This document shows, one piece after another, positions 25,270 through 37,526 of a DNA stretch of 64,000 bases. Numbering within the stretch: the first letter of the stretch is position 1; each line of letters begins with the position of its first letter. Origin of the DNA: Eucalyptus grandis. Lineage: Eukaryota; Streptophyta; Magnoliopsida; Myrtales; Myrtaceae. The DNA lies in the NCBI RefSeq assembly GCF_016545825.1, contig NC_052614.1, positions 37,480,072-37,544,071 of the forward strand, in the 5' to 3' direction. The translations under genes were made by a program, and so were the position numbers. Below the pieces are notes generated by a model, which did no database searches, had not been told where the DNA came from, and was given only the letters and a program-made list of their open reading frames with translations.

Positions 25270-28200
25270 GTCCTCGAAATTTAAACCATTACAATTTTTC
25301 TTCAAAATGGAGGGGGTATTGTTGTCCCATTGATTCTTCGCTTTCCCACGTCGCTCCTTTTGTTCCGTTGTGTTGCCAGACCACTTTGACCAAAGAGATC
25401 GTCTTGGTACGCAACACTTGTTCCTTTCAATCCACGATCTTAACTGGTCTCTCAACATACGACACTCTTTCGTCCACGTCTAATTCTTCAAAATTCAGCA
25501 CGTGGGTCTGGTCAGGTATGTGTTTTTCCAATATCGACACGTGGAAGACATCTAAGCAGGTCTTGGCAGCAAAGTAAGACGATATGCCAAAGTTCCTATT
25601 CACTCCAAAATCTCAAAGGGACTGACGTATCTCGAACTCAGCTTCCCTTGCTTTTCGAAGCACGAAGTACCCCTCATTGGTGACACTTTAAGAAAGACAT
25701 GTTCACCAACTTGGAATTCCAATGGTCTTCGCCGCTTATCTGCATAGCTTTTTTGGTGACTCTAAGCAGTCTTTAATCTTTCTCGAATAACTTTGACGGT
25801 GTCCATTAACTACTGAACAAACTCAAGGCCAGTAATCTTCTGCTCTCTGACTTCATCCCAACAAACTGGAGCTCTACATGTTCTACCATACAATGCTTCA
25901 AACGGTGCCATCTGAATACTCTGTTGATAACTGTTGTTGTAGGTGAACTCAACTAGATGAAGTTGTTCCTCCCTAGCTTCTCTTGAAGTCCAACACACAA
26001 GCTCGCAGCATGTCTTCGAGGGTTTGAATCGTCTTCTCATACTGGCCATTTGTCTGCAGATGATAGGATGTATTGTACTGCAGCTTCATTTCCAAGGCAG
26101 TCTATAAACTCTTCTAGAAAGCAACTGTAAGCTTCGGGTCTCGATCTGACGTAATCGTCACTAGCACTCCATGCAGACGAACTATTTGTCGCACATACAA
26201 CTCAACATATATGTCCAATGCATAGTCCTTTCGTACGGTGATGAATTGAGCAGACTTCGTCAATCTGTCAACTACAGCCCATATGGAATAATTACCTCGC
26301 TGACTCCTTGGTAATCCCATCACAAAGTCCATTGTAATATATTCCCATTTCCACTTGTGAATCTCCAGAGGTTGTAAAAGTTCTCCAGGATTACAATGTT
26401 GTGCTTTCACTTGCTGGCACATCAGACATTTTGTGACTTGTCTGGCGATATCCGCCTTCATATCAGTCCACCAATAGTGTTGACGCAGATTCTGATACAT
26501 CTTCGTACTTCCTCGATGAATGCTATAACAGCTACGATGAGCTTCTAACAAGATCTATTCCTAAAGCTCTGCATCATCAGGTACGCACAGTCATCCACAA
26601 AACATTAGTGTTTCGTTCTCGGAAATCTGAAAATCAGCCTTTCTCTTTTATGTATCTTTTTGCAAGATCTTCTGGATCTGTCAACTGCAACGTCTTAATC
26701 CTTATATGTACTTCTAGTTCAATTCTGAGGGTGGCCATAAGACTTGAAAGGTGGCCTACCTCAAATTTGAAAACCGAATCTCAAGCTCCCTCGAGTAGGA
26801 TCCATTCCTGAATCACCATCTGCATAATCGATGACTTTTGACTCAACGCATCTGCAACCTTATTGGCTTTTTCGAGATGATACAGGATGTCGTAGTCATA
26901 GTCCTTGATAAGTTCCATTTAACGACGCAGTCTCATGTTTAACTACTTCTGAGAGAATAAGTACTTTAAACTCTCATGTTTAACTCCTTCTCCAACAAGT
27001 AATGTCCCCAAATCTTTAGGGCGAAGATGATCGCTACGAGTTCTAAGTCATGCGTCGAGTAATTCAACTCATAAGGACTCAACTGACGGGACGCGTATGC
27101 AATGACTTTGCCATGTTGCATTAACACGCAGCCCAGTCCTCTGTATGACGCATCACTAAAGATCTCGTATCCTCCAAGACTAGACAGAATTGTCAGCACT
27201 GGTGCGGTAATCAGCTTATACTTAAGCTCTTGGAAACTATGCTAGCACTCATCCATCCATATAAACTTCTCTTCCTTTTTTTAGCAGTCTAGTCAGTGGC
27301 ATGGCTATTGCAGAAAATTCTTCGACGAACCGTCTATAATAACCTACCAATCCCAAGAAACTTTTGATCTTTGTCACTATTGTCGGTCTTGGCTAGTTGA
27401 TCATTGCTTCAATCTTGGTCAGGTCCATGGAAATCCCTCACCATAAATCATGTGACCTAGGAAAGCTACACGAGTTAACCAAAACTTGCACTTACCGAAC
27501 TTAGCGTATAATCTGTGTTCTCCCAAAGTCTGAAGCACTATCCTTAAATGTCTCTCGTGCTCCTTAGGACTTCTTGAGTACACTAGGAAGTCATCGAGAA
27601 ATACAATCACAAATTGATCTAGATACTCATTGAATACTCGATTCATCAGATCCATAAAAGCAGCTAGTGCGTTGGTTAAACAAAACGGCATTACGGTAAA
27701 TTCATAATGGCTGTAACGCGTACGAAACGCTGTCTTTAGTATGTCTTCCTTCTTAATCCTCAACTGATGATATCCTGTCCTTAGGTCAATTTTAGAAAAT
27801 ATCGATGCTCCTTGCAACTAGTCAAACAGGTCATCAATCCTTGGCAATGGGTACTTATTCTTGATCATCACCTAATTGAGTTGACGATAGTCGATTCCAC
27901 GATGCAACGAACCATCTTTCTTCTTTACAAATGGAACTGGTGCTCCCCAAGGTGATGCACTAGGATGTATAAATCCCTTGTCTAACAACTCCTGCATCTG
28001 CACCTTTAGTTCCTTTAGTTCTGACAATGCCATTTGGTAAGGAGCTTTAGAGATTGGCTTCGTCCTAGAGGCTAACTCAATCACGAACTCAATCTCCCTT
28101 TCTGTGGCCAAACGAGGTAATTCTTTAGGAAACATGTCAGGAAATTCTCGTACTACAACGATGTCTTCCATCTTTGACTCCTCAACTGTCGTATCCATGA

Positions 28201-28800
28201 CAGTGGCCAAGTAACATTGGCAACCCCCATCTAACAAACGGGTTGCCGCAAGCGACGAGATTAAGGTAATTGAGGGTCCTCCTCGACTCCCTATAAACTC
28301 AAAGTTCTCACCCACTTATGGGATTAACTAAATTGATTTACGATAACAGTCCATAGTAGCTTGGTGAGCCAATCCATGCCAATGATCACATCAAAATCAT
28401 GCATGGCCAAGACAACCAAATCTATCATTTCCTCTCGCTCACCAATAACTAACTTGCTACAAGGACAGCCTACTGCATATAACACTTTATCTTTTAACAG
28501 GGTAGATATACTAATGATTGACCCAAATAGTTCTAGACTCAACCCTACCAACTTAACGTACTGCTCAGCAATAAACGAATTCATAGCTCTAGGGTTAAAT
28601 AAAGCATAAGCAACATGGTCCTTAAGCAAGACTGTACCTGTGACCACGTCAGGTGAGTCCTCTACCTCTCGTTGGGTGACAATATACACCATTCCTTGTG
28701 TTGGAGGCCTATTCATGCCGCCCTGTTGTGCATTCTGCGAAGCACTTCCTCTATACTGCCCCATCGGTGGCGGCAATAGCATCAGCCGTGGTCCAATCTG
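25270..28800 (-). pseudogene. pol: Element A pol remnant
   Basis: Domains are readable in order on the minus strand but in several frames. Protease (about 28680-28620) has FNPRAMNSF where the active Asp-Thr/Ser-Gly should be. RT fingers are at 28315-27872. RT palm is at 27817-27419, with [12 protein letters not shown] intact and FLDD in place of FIDD. RNase H is at 27199-26966, with [11 protein letters not shown] and an internal loss after KIWGHYL. Integrase is at 26551-26114, with an intact HHCC finger (CLMC) and DFVMGLP. More integrase follows at 26049-25810, and a chromodomain-like tail at about 25560-25290, containing a stop after VKIVD. Non-functional. Confidence 0.88.
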
Positions 28801-29915
28801 CCTATGCGGACAGTTTCTTATCTGATGGTCGAATTGGCCACATCTAAATCATGCTCCCGACCTAGCAGAACACGAGATTGAACCATGTCGTCTTCCGTAG
28901 AAACAACATACACTATTCTGGTTAGGTACTGACTTACTAATCCCACCTTTCCTATTGAGTAGAATGGGATACTTTACTCCATACATCGGCTCCTTCCCAA
29001 GCCGGTTACCATCTCTGTTGGACTCGAACTGCGACCCAGATGTGGTGGCCCGTTCATTCAAGTTCCTCTCGATCAGTTGTGCCCTATCATACAAATCGTT
29101 GTAATCCTTCAGATTAAACGGCACTAGTGGATCCTTTAGCTCCAGTCTCAATCTATCTCGGAATCTCCTTGCTCTATCTACTGGATCCTCAACTAGCCTG
29201 GGGGAGTATTGGGACAGTTTAGTGAACTTTGACTCGTACTGGTCCACAGACATTAGACGCTGACGAAGGCGCTGGAACTCCGCCATATTCTGTTCCGTGG
29301 CATAGTCAGAGAAGCTCTTCCCATTAAAGGCTTCAACGAAGGCGTTCCACACCGGGACCACACATTCAGGAAACACTCTTCCTCTGGTGGCCCTTCATCA
29401 GGTGCTTTCATTTCCCTACAACGGTAGACTACAAGGACCACCTTATCTTCCTCTGAGCACCTCAACAGTGTGAAGGCCTTCCTAACTCCTGGATCTAGAG
29501 GGTTGCAGCCTCGGGATCGCCTGCACCATTGAACCTCGGCAGATTTAGCTTCAAAAACTGCTCTACCAGCTTGTGGATTGATCTCTCCTCAATTACATGC
29601 CCAGGTTGGGCCTCAGCAAGTGCGACTACAGTAGTGGCAGCAGCATTAGCGGTAGCAGTGGCGGTGGCAATAGCGGCGGCTTGATTCTGGGCCTACGCCC
29701 CATCAAATTTCCCAAAGTCTCAAGTGCCTATACGATCTCGTCTATTCGAGGATCCCCGGGTGCTGCTACACCAATACTGGCCTGCAGTGGTACTCTCTCA
29801 CTTGCGCTGGCCTGAGCTTGCACTCTACCTTAGGCACTGACCCTAGTTGGTATCCTACCTCGAGTGACAGACGCTACTGACCTCTTCCTAGGAGTCCTTG
29901 CTCCTGATCACTCAT
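28801..29915 (-). pseudogene. gag: Element A gag remnant
   Basis: The start ATGAGTGATCAGG at 29915 is followed by a frameshift and a G+C-rich alanine-coding stretch (29600-29800). The capsid part is best seen at 29376-28849, with 'VDQYESKFTKLSQYSPRLVE' and 'YNDLYDRAQLIERNLNE'. In the zinc knuckle near 28810-28850 the first cysteine codon has become a stop, while the second Cys, the His and the last Cys remain. An arginine-rich region before the knuckle is also shifted. Confidence 0.85.
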
Positions 29916-30091
29916 TATGTAGACTCTCTATTGAACCTACTTTCCAATTCCACCTAGAATTAGAAACTTGAGCGACCCACGCAAAACAATCAATCAGTCA
30001 AACAGTCAATCACAGGCGTAGCATAAAGGAAAGGTCTTTCCTACTAACTAACCCATAACCCATCACACCTTATCACTCTAGACACTAACTA

Positions 30092-30103
30092 GCTCTAATA
30101 CCA
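30092..30103 (-). other. Primer binding site of element A
   Basis: The minus strand reads TGGTATTAGAGC, one change from the initiator tRNA-Met complement, 13 nt from the LTR at 30117. Confidence 0.82.
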
Positions 30104-30116
30104 CTTCGAGTGGGGA

Positions 30117-33100
30117 TGTCATGCCTCAAACCTCAAGTGCGCGCACATCCCTTGGTGGTCGATAGAATGGCGACATTCCCAGGATGCGTCGCCGACCTAT
30201 TCATTTTATGCACATGTGGAAGCGAACTCATAAAACCCCAAACAACAATCAAACACAAGGATAGCGAAAGCAAGACAACCAATTAACACAAACCTTACTT
30301 TATATATATGCCAAGTCAGTCTGACAGGTCTATATAAAAAAGCCCATATTCAAAGAGAGGCTACAAGGCTAATCCTACCCCTAACCCTACCTACTTGGGA
30401 TCTGGGTCCACTACGACACCATTAGGGATGTCAATGTCTAGAGGATTAGCTACCTCTACTTCAAGCTCTTCAACCTGAGGCCCCTGGTTCGCTTCGATAT
30501 CTGCCAAAATAGCGGTGTCCACGATGAGGTCGAGTACCTCCTTGTACTCAGTATCGATGGTAGCTCCATCAAAACCATACAGAGGGCCCTTTCGGACCCC
30601 GTTAAGTGCGATAGGGAACCACGCTTTGAATTGATGACGTACTAATTGAGGTAGGCCCTCATCGACACATATGGTGGTTATTACGAGCTCATGGATCTAG
30701 GTGGTCCTGTGGATTAGGAGAATAGTACGTTGGGTGTCTGCCTCTCATGGCCACCCAAAACAAACGTGGCGCACCTCCATCTGATGACCTATAAAATTTT
30801 AAACCATGACGGGGTGAGACAAGGTCTCAACGAGTCTACACCCTAAACCCCAATTAAGACGAGAATTCACCTAGAGGCAGTCTAAACATGCACCATATAG
30901 AACTTACCTCACCTCTGCACCTCCATGCACATTAGTACATCTCATATATCATATGCATATAGTAAATGCATTCAATAATGGGAACACCTCAATTCGTTTC
31001 TCAAACAATCACAGGGGTCTTGATTATATGGCCAAATCATTATGACACGTCCTATTCCATGCCACACAATTTCGTCCCATAATTAGGCGCGGCTATCTCA
31101 AGCACGCACATGTGTCCCAGTTATTTACAACCCATTGGCCACTGCCAACTCAACAAATGGCGGTCAAACTGGCATAATCGAGCGTTGTCTCACCCCTTTG
31201 AGCATGACATCGTCTCGTGTAAACGCATTAGGATGGCATTCCATAAAGGAGCATCGGTCCAGTGTTTACTGTGACTAGCATCCGTTGTCAAGGGCATCTG
31301 AACTTAAATCAGGCATTGTCCCGCGTAAACGCATCAAGACTAGTTCACAACCCCATGTAAACTTATTAGGGCACTTAAGTGATCACACACACATCCATGC
31401 TCGGGCAAGAACATCGTGCTTTGCACTAAAATACTTCCATTTCAAATAATAGACTTGGCCAATTTTTTTCATATTAAAAATACCCAGTAAAATAAATGTG
31501 CATAGTCACACAGTCAAATCAAACCATAAAGCGTGATATTCTCCCATTTCAAAATTCCACAATTTTATATGGTACCTATAATATTTTTGGCGTCAAAACC
31601 CGGCACCTAGTATTTTTTTAATTAAATACCGTAAAATCATATTTTTGCAATAATAATTCAAAAATCATCACCAATCACGCAATTGCATAATTTAACACTC
31701 AATTTCACAAATCAACGCATCTACAATGATCAGCGTAAAATTCTAATAACCGGCTATCCTAGTATAATTTACGCTAATTAAAAATTAATTAAATAAATTG
31801 CAAATTATTTAAATAAAACTACTTAATTAATCTACATAAGTAATTGGGCTAATCTACCTAAGTTAATTAAACCAATTTACTAAGCTAACTACATTATCTA
31901 ATAAGGCTAACTAAATAACCTAACCAACCACTTAACTAACCAATTGGCCTAACTAAATAACCTAACTAGCTAGTAACAATTAGGCTTAACGCTAATCCTT
32001 AATTAACCTGAACTAATCCTACTAAGTGTAATTAACTCCCCAATCAAAGATTAGGATGCTAACTCACCGGATTAGCGAGGAAATGGGCTCACGACAATGG
32101 CGACGCGACAGTGATGAGATCCCGTGTCTACGGCAACTCTAAAGGATGCCCGGATGAGGTTGAAAATGGCCCAGCAAGCTCATAGCTTGAGTTGGGATTT
32201 CAGTTTTTAGGTGGCTAAACCGAGGGGCTGTCGAGGGACAAGCAAGCTGGCTAGGGTGGCAGACGTGGAGCAGTGGGGTGCTGGCGGCCTGGTGGGGGCT
32301 GGCGGACCGAAGGCAGTCATAGGTGGCATCAAGGCTGAGCTGGACGCACGTTGGGCTCAAGCGAACGGCTGGGACGGGGTTCCGCGGGACTGAAGGCGAG
32401 CTGGACACAGGCGGCATTGGGGCTGACTGGCGGTCACTCGGCTAGACTAAACGACGTTGGGGATGGCTTGTTGATGGTTTGTGTGGGGCTAGGTGAGTGA
32501 CGTAGCAGCAGCAACAATGGAGAAGAAGATGAAGTGAAGAAGAAGAAGAAAGGAAGAAGAAGTTGTTGCTGTGGTTCTCTTTGGAGGGGGATGCACACGC
32601 CAAGGGGGATGGGGGAGAGAGGGGGACAAAGGGGACAAAGGGAAAGAAAGTCAAGGCTTAAGCCAATCAAATGGCTTGCAAAATATCAAGGTGATGATGA
32701 ATAAGCCCCCAAAGTCCAAGCCTCATCCACAAGCCAATTTTCCCTCCCAAAGCTTCACAAACAAGCCAACTTGAAGGCCAAAACAAACCCCTTCAGCAGC
32801 CCTACGAATTTCCCTTGATTTTCATTCAATTCCTCACCAATTCAAGCCAATTTGGTGACCAAGAAATCCCCTTGAAGCTGCCATACGAATTTTCACCATT
32901 TTCTCCACAAAACAAAACAAATTGGTGGCCAAAAATTCACTCAAAGGTGCCCCCTCCGAATTTCCAAAATTTCTTTTTGTCCAATTTGAATTTTTCCACA
33001 AAATTCTCGGCTTGACGAAATTTTCCTAAAAGATGAGACGATATCCAAAAAATAAATTGTGACACGCTCGAAGGTTCGATTCCCGAATTTCAAATCAATT

Positions 33101-33311
33101 TCACAGTTAAAATCAAGCAGACGCGATTTTACTACAATCTAACCTACCGAGTAGCTTGTAGGGATTTTATCGCGATTGTATCCCTTAATGGCTTCACCCA
33201 ATAGGTCAGTTAACTCGTGAGTGATCAGCTCAGAAAAAAAAGACCATAGTCATGTTGGTGAAAAGCCCATTTCATTTTATCAAGACGGGGTCGAAAATTC
33301 AGGATGTCAGA
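30117..33311 (-). mobile_element. Element A 5' LTR (3195 bp)
   Basis: The segment begins TGTCATGCCTCAAACCTC in plus coordinates and ends GGATGTCAGA, with the last TGT/ACA end mutated. It is collinear with 22077-25244, including the 'ctaacta' AT stretch (31800-32010) and the purine-rich tract (32510-32570). It lies directly against the resumed gag of B at 33312. Confidence 0.9.
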
Positions 33312-34020
33312 GCTAAGGTGCTCTGATGAAGACAAGGTAGTCTTGGTGGTCTACCAGCTGCAAGGAAAGGCCAGCACCTGATGGGAGCCCACCCGAGGAA
33401 GAGTGTTTCTAGAAGGCGTGGCTCTAGTGTGGAACGCCTTCGATAAAGTTTTCAATGGAAAGTACTTCTTGGACTATGCGAGAGAATAGAATATGGCAGA
33501 ATTTCAGCGCCTTCTCTGACTGTGCCGAGCTGTCCAAGTACGCCCCGAGACTGATTGAGGATCCAGTAGACAGAGTAAGGAGATTCCAAGATCGACTAAG
33601 ACCGGAGTTAACGAATCCGTTGGCACCGTTTAATTGGAAGGATTACAATGACCTGTATGAAAGGGCAGAGCTGATCAAAAGAAACCTAAATGAATGAGCC
33701 GCTGAATCTGGGTTGCGGTTTGGGTCCAACAGAGACGGTAATCAGTTTGGGAAGAAACCGATGTTAGGAGGAAGATATCCCATTCTGCTCGACAGGAATG
33801 GTGGGATAGGAAAGTCGGTGTCCAACTAGAATGGCATGTGTTGTTTCTGCAGAAGATGACACGGCTCAGTCCCGTGCTTTACAAGAACTGGAGCTTGCTT
33901 TGGATGTGATCAGCATGGCCACTAGATCAAGGATTATCCTCGCAGGCCGATGGGATTGCAGCTGCCGCTGCCGCTGATGGGATAGTATAGAGGGAGTGCG
34001 TCGCAGAACGCAACACAGGG
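33312..34020 (+). pseudogene. gag: Element B gag, second part
   Basis: Gag of B continues after A: 'RLIEDPVDRVRRFQDRLRPE' and 'YNDLYERAELIKRNLNE' at 33455-33697 match the A and E capsid end. The zinc knuckle near 33896-33940 keeps CFGCDQHGH but has a stop after the His, and the last Cys is now Tyr. Both changes fit G-to-A decay. Several other stops are present. Confidence 0.85.
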
Positions 34021-37000
34021 CGGATTGAACAAGCCTCCAGCGCAAGGAAGGGTGTATGCTGTCACCCGACGGGAGGCCGAGGATTCACCAAACATGGTTA
34101 CAGCTACGGTCTCACTGAACGACCATGCTACTTATGCTTTATTTGACCTTGGAGCTATGCATTCATTTATTGTTGAGCAATACATTAAGTTGGTAGGATT
34201 GAGTCTAGAACCGTTGGGGACAGTCATTAGTATATCCACCTCGTTAAAAGATAGGGTGTTGTCTGCAGTAGGGTATCCTGGTTGCAAGTTAGTAATTGGT
34301 GAGGAAGAGGAAATGATAGATTTGATTATGCTGGCCATGTTTGATTTTGATGTGACAAATGGCATGGATTGACTCACCAAGCAACGAGCTACTATAAACT
34401 GTTATCGTAAAGCGGTTCATTTTAACCTGTTAGTGGGTGAAAGTTTCGAGTTTATCAGAAGTCGATGAGGACTCTTGATTACCTTAATCTCATCGTTTGA
34501 GGCAACCCGTTTATTAAAGGTGGGTTGCCAAGGTTACTTGGCGACCATCGTGGATATGACAGTTAAGGAGCTGAAGATGGAGAACATCATCATGGCGTAG
34601 GAGTTTCCTGATGTGTTTCTTGAAGAATTACTTGGTCTGCCCTCAGAAAGGGAGATCGAGTTTGTGATTGAGTTGGCCCTTGGGACGAAGCCAATCTCTA
34701 TAGCTCCTTACCATATGGCATTGTTAGAATTGAAGGAACTGAAGGTGCAGACGCAGGAGTTGTTGGATAAGGGATTTATACGTCCTAATGCATCACCTTA
34801 GGGAGCACCAATCCTGTTTGTGAGGAAGAAAAATGGTTCATTGCACCTTTGCATTGACTATCGGCAACTCAATCAGGTGACAATCAAGAACAAGTATCCG
34901 CTACTAAGGATTGATGACCTGTTTGACCAGTTACAGGGAGCGTCAATATTTTCCAAGATCGACTTGAGGACAAGATATCATTAGCTGAGGATCAAGAAGG
35001 AAGACATACCGAAGACGGCTTTTTGTACGCGATACGGCCATTATGAGTTCACCGTAATGCCATTTGGTTTGACCAATGCCGCCAATTGCTTTATGCATCT
35101 GATGAATCGAATGTTCAAGGAGTATCTGGATCAGTTCATGATAGTATTTATCGACGACATCATGGTGTATTCGAGAAGTCCAAGGGAGCATGGAAGACAT
35201 TTAAGGACAGTGCTGCAGACTCTACGAAATCATGGACTGTATGCCAAGTTTTGTAAGTGCGAGTGTTGGTTGACTCGTGTAGCTTTCTTAGGTCACGTGA
35301 TTTCTGGTGAACGGGTTTCCGTTGACCCGACTAAGATTGAAGTAGCGATCAACTAGCCAAGACCAACAACAGTGACAGAGATCAAAAGTTTCTTGGGATT
35401 GGTAGGTTATTACAAATGGTTCGTTAAAGGATTTTCTTCAATAGCCATGCTTTTGACTAGATTGCTGAAGAAGGAAGAAAAGTTTGTATGGACGAATAAG
35501 TGCTAGCATAGTTTCCAAGAGCTTAAGCAAAAGCTGACTACCGCAGGAGTGCTGACAATTCCATCTGGATCTGGAGGATACGAGATCTATTGTGATGGGT
35601 CATTCAGTGGACTAGGTTGTGTTTTAATGCAACATGGAAGGGTTGTTGCATATGGTCCCATCAGTTGAGGCCTCATGAGTTGAACTACTCGACACATGAC
35701 TTAGAACTTGCAGAGATTATCTTCGCTCTAAAGATTTGGAGACATTACTTGTGTGGAGAAAGGTTCCAAATCTTTACGGACCACTAGAGTCTCAAGTATT
35801 TATTCTCTTAGAAGGAGTTGAACATGAGACAACATCATTAGATGGAACTTCTCAAGGACTATGACCATGACATCCTATATCATCCTGGAAAGGCCAACAA
35901 AGTCACAGACGCGTTGAGTTGGAAGTCTTCGATTGTGCAGATGGTGGTTCAGGAGTGGATCTTACTAGAGGGAGCTTGAGATTCAATTTTCAAATTTGAG
36001 GTAGGCCACCTTTTGAGTCTTATGACTACCCTCAAAATTAAACTTGAAGTGTAGATAAGAATCAAGACGTTGCAATTGACAAATCCGAAGATCCAGAAAA
36101 TTCTGCAAGAAGATACTGAAAAGAGAAATGCTGAATTTCAAGTTTCTAATGATGGAATACTAAAGTTTCATGGATAAGTGTGTTTATCCAACGATGCAGA
36201 GCTTAAAGAGGAGATCTTGTTAGAAGCCCATCGTAGCAGCTACATCATTCATCTAGGTAGTACGAAGATGTTTTAGAATCTGCGTCAACACTATTTGTGG
36301 ACCGGTATGAAGGCGGATAGCGCCGACATGTTGCCAAGTGTCTGACGTGTCAGCAAGTGAAAACACAACATTGTAAGCCGATAGGACTTTTGCAACCTCT
36401 CAAGATTCCTGAGTGGAAGTGGGAACATATCACAATGGATTTTGTGATGGGATTACCAAGGAGTCAAAGAGGTAATGATTCCATATGGGCTGTGGTTGAC
36501 AGATTGATGAAATCTGCTCACTTCATCACCGTACGAAAGGACTCTGCATTTGACAGATATGCAGAGTTGTACATGTGTTAGATAGTTCATCTTCATGGAC
36601 TTCCAATGATGATCACTTCTAATCGAGACCCGAAGTTCACAACAGCTTTCTTGAAAAGTTTATAGACTACTCTGGGAACGAAGCTGCAGTACATTATGGC
36701 CTATCATGCGCAAATAGATGGCCAATTTGAGAGGACGATTTAAACCCTCAAGGACATGCTGCGAACTTGTGTGTTGGACTTTAAAGAAAGTTGGGAGGAA
36801 CAGCTTCATCTAGTTGAGTTTGCCTACAACAATAGTTATCAACAGAGCATTCAGATGGCATCGTTTGAAGCGTTGTATGGTAGAGCTTGTTGAACTCCAA
36901 TCTGTTGGGATGAAGTCGGAGAGCGTAAGGTCACCGGCCCTAAGTTGGTTCAACAGTCAGTGGACGTTGTTAAAGTCATTTGGGAAAGACTTAATACCGC

Positions 37001-37500
37001 TCAGAGTCGCCAGAAAAGTTATGTAGATAAGCGACGAAGACCATTGGAATTCCAAGTTAGTGAACACGTCTTCCTTAAGGTGTCACAGATGAGGGGTACT
37101 TCGCATTTCGGTAGGAAAGGAAAGTTAAGTCCGAGGTACGTTGGTCCCTTTGAAATTTTGGAATGAATAGGGACTTTAGCGTATCGTCTTGCGTTTCCAC
37201 CAAGACTGGCTTAAGTGCGTGATGTCTTCCACGTGTCGATGTTGAGGCAATATAAACCTGGCTCCACCCACGTGCTAAATTTTGAACAATTAGACGTGGA
37301 CGAGAGTGTCGTACGTGCAGAGACTAGTCCGGATCGTGGATTGCAAGGAGCAAGTGCTGCGTAACAAGATGATCTCTTTGGTCAAAATGGTATGGCAACA
37401 CCATGGGACAAAAGGAGCTACATGGGAAAGTGAGGAATCGATGAGATGTCAATAGCCCCACCTTTCTGAAGAAGAATTGTAATGGTTTAAATTTCAAGGA
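34021..37500 (+). pseudogene. pol: Element B pol remnant
   Basis: The order is protease (34025-34372, with FDLGAMHSF), RT (about 34600-35450, with FIDDIMVYS and '[18 protein letters not shown]'), RNase H (about 35570-35940), integrase (36200-36950, with TMDFVMGLPRSQRGND), integrase C-terminus (36945-37166) and chromodomain-like tail (about 37220-37440). Nonsense changes are scattered throughout, many of them TAG at former Trp or Gln codons. The longest open stretch is 115 codons. The Asp-Leu-Gly in place of the usual protease triad is also seen in element E. Confidence 0.88.
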
Positions 37501-37505
37501 TAAAA

Positions 37506-37526
37506 TTTTTATAAGAGGGGAAGAAT
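37506..37526 (+). promoter_or_regulatory. Polypurine tract of element B
   Basis: ATAAGAGGGGAAGAAT stands directly before the 3' LTR start at 37527. Confidence 0.78.

Larger units (their letters stand above)
22077..33311 (-). mobile_element. Element A: decayed chromovirus, minus strand, inside gag of B
   Basis: A is a full-length element of 11.2 kb. Its LTRs are at 22077-25244 and 30117-33311, its primer site at 30092-30103, gag and pol run between them, and a polypurine tract lies at 25245-25262. The flanks, ACTGG on the left and GCTAA on the right, are not identical. Comparison with uninterrupted gag in A and E suggests a common ancestor ACTGA, with later point changes on both sides. The LTRs look about 90 percent identical by eye. 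Many stops and frameshifts exclude activity. Confidence 0.88.
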
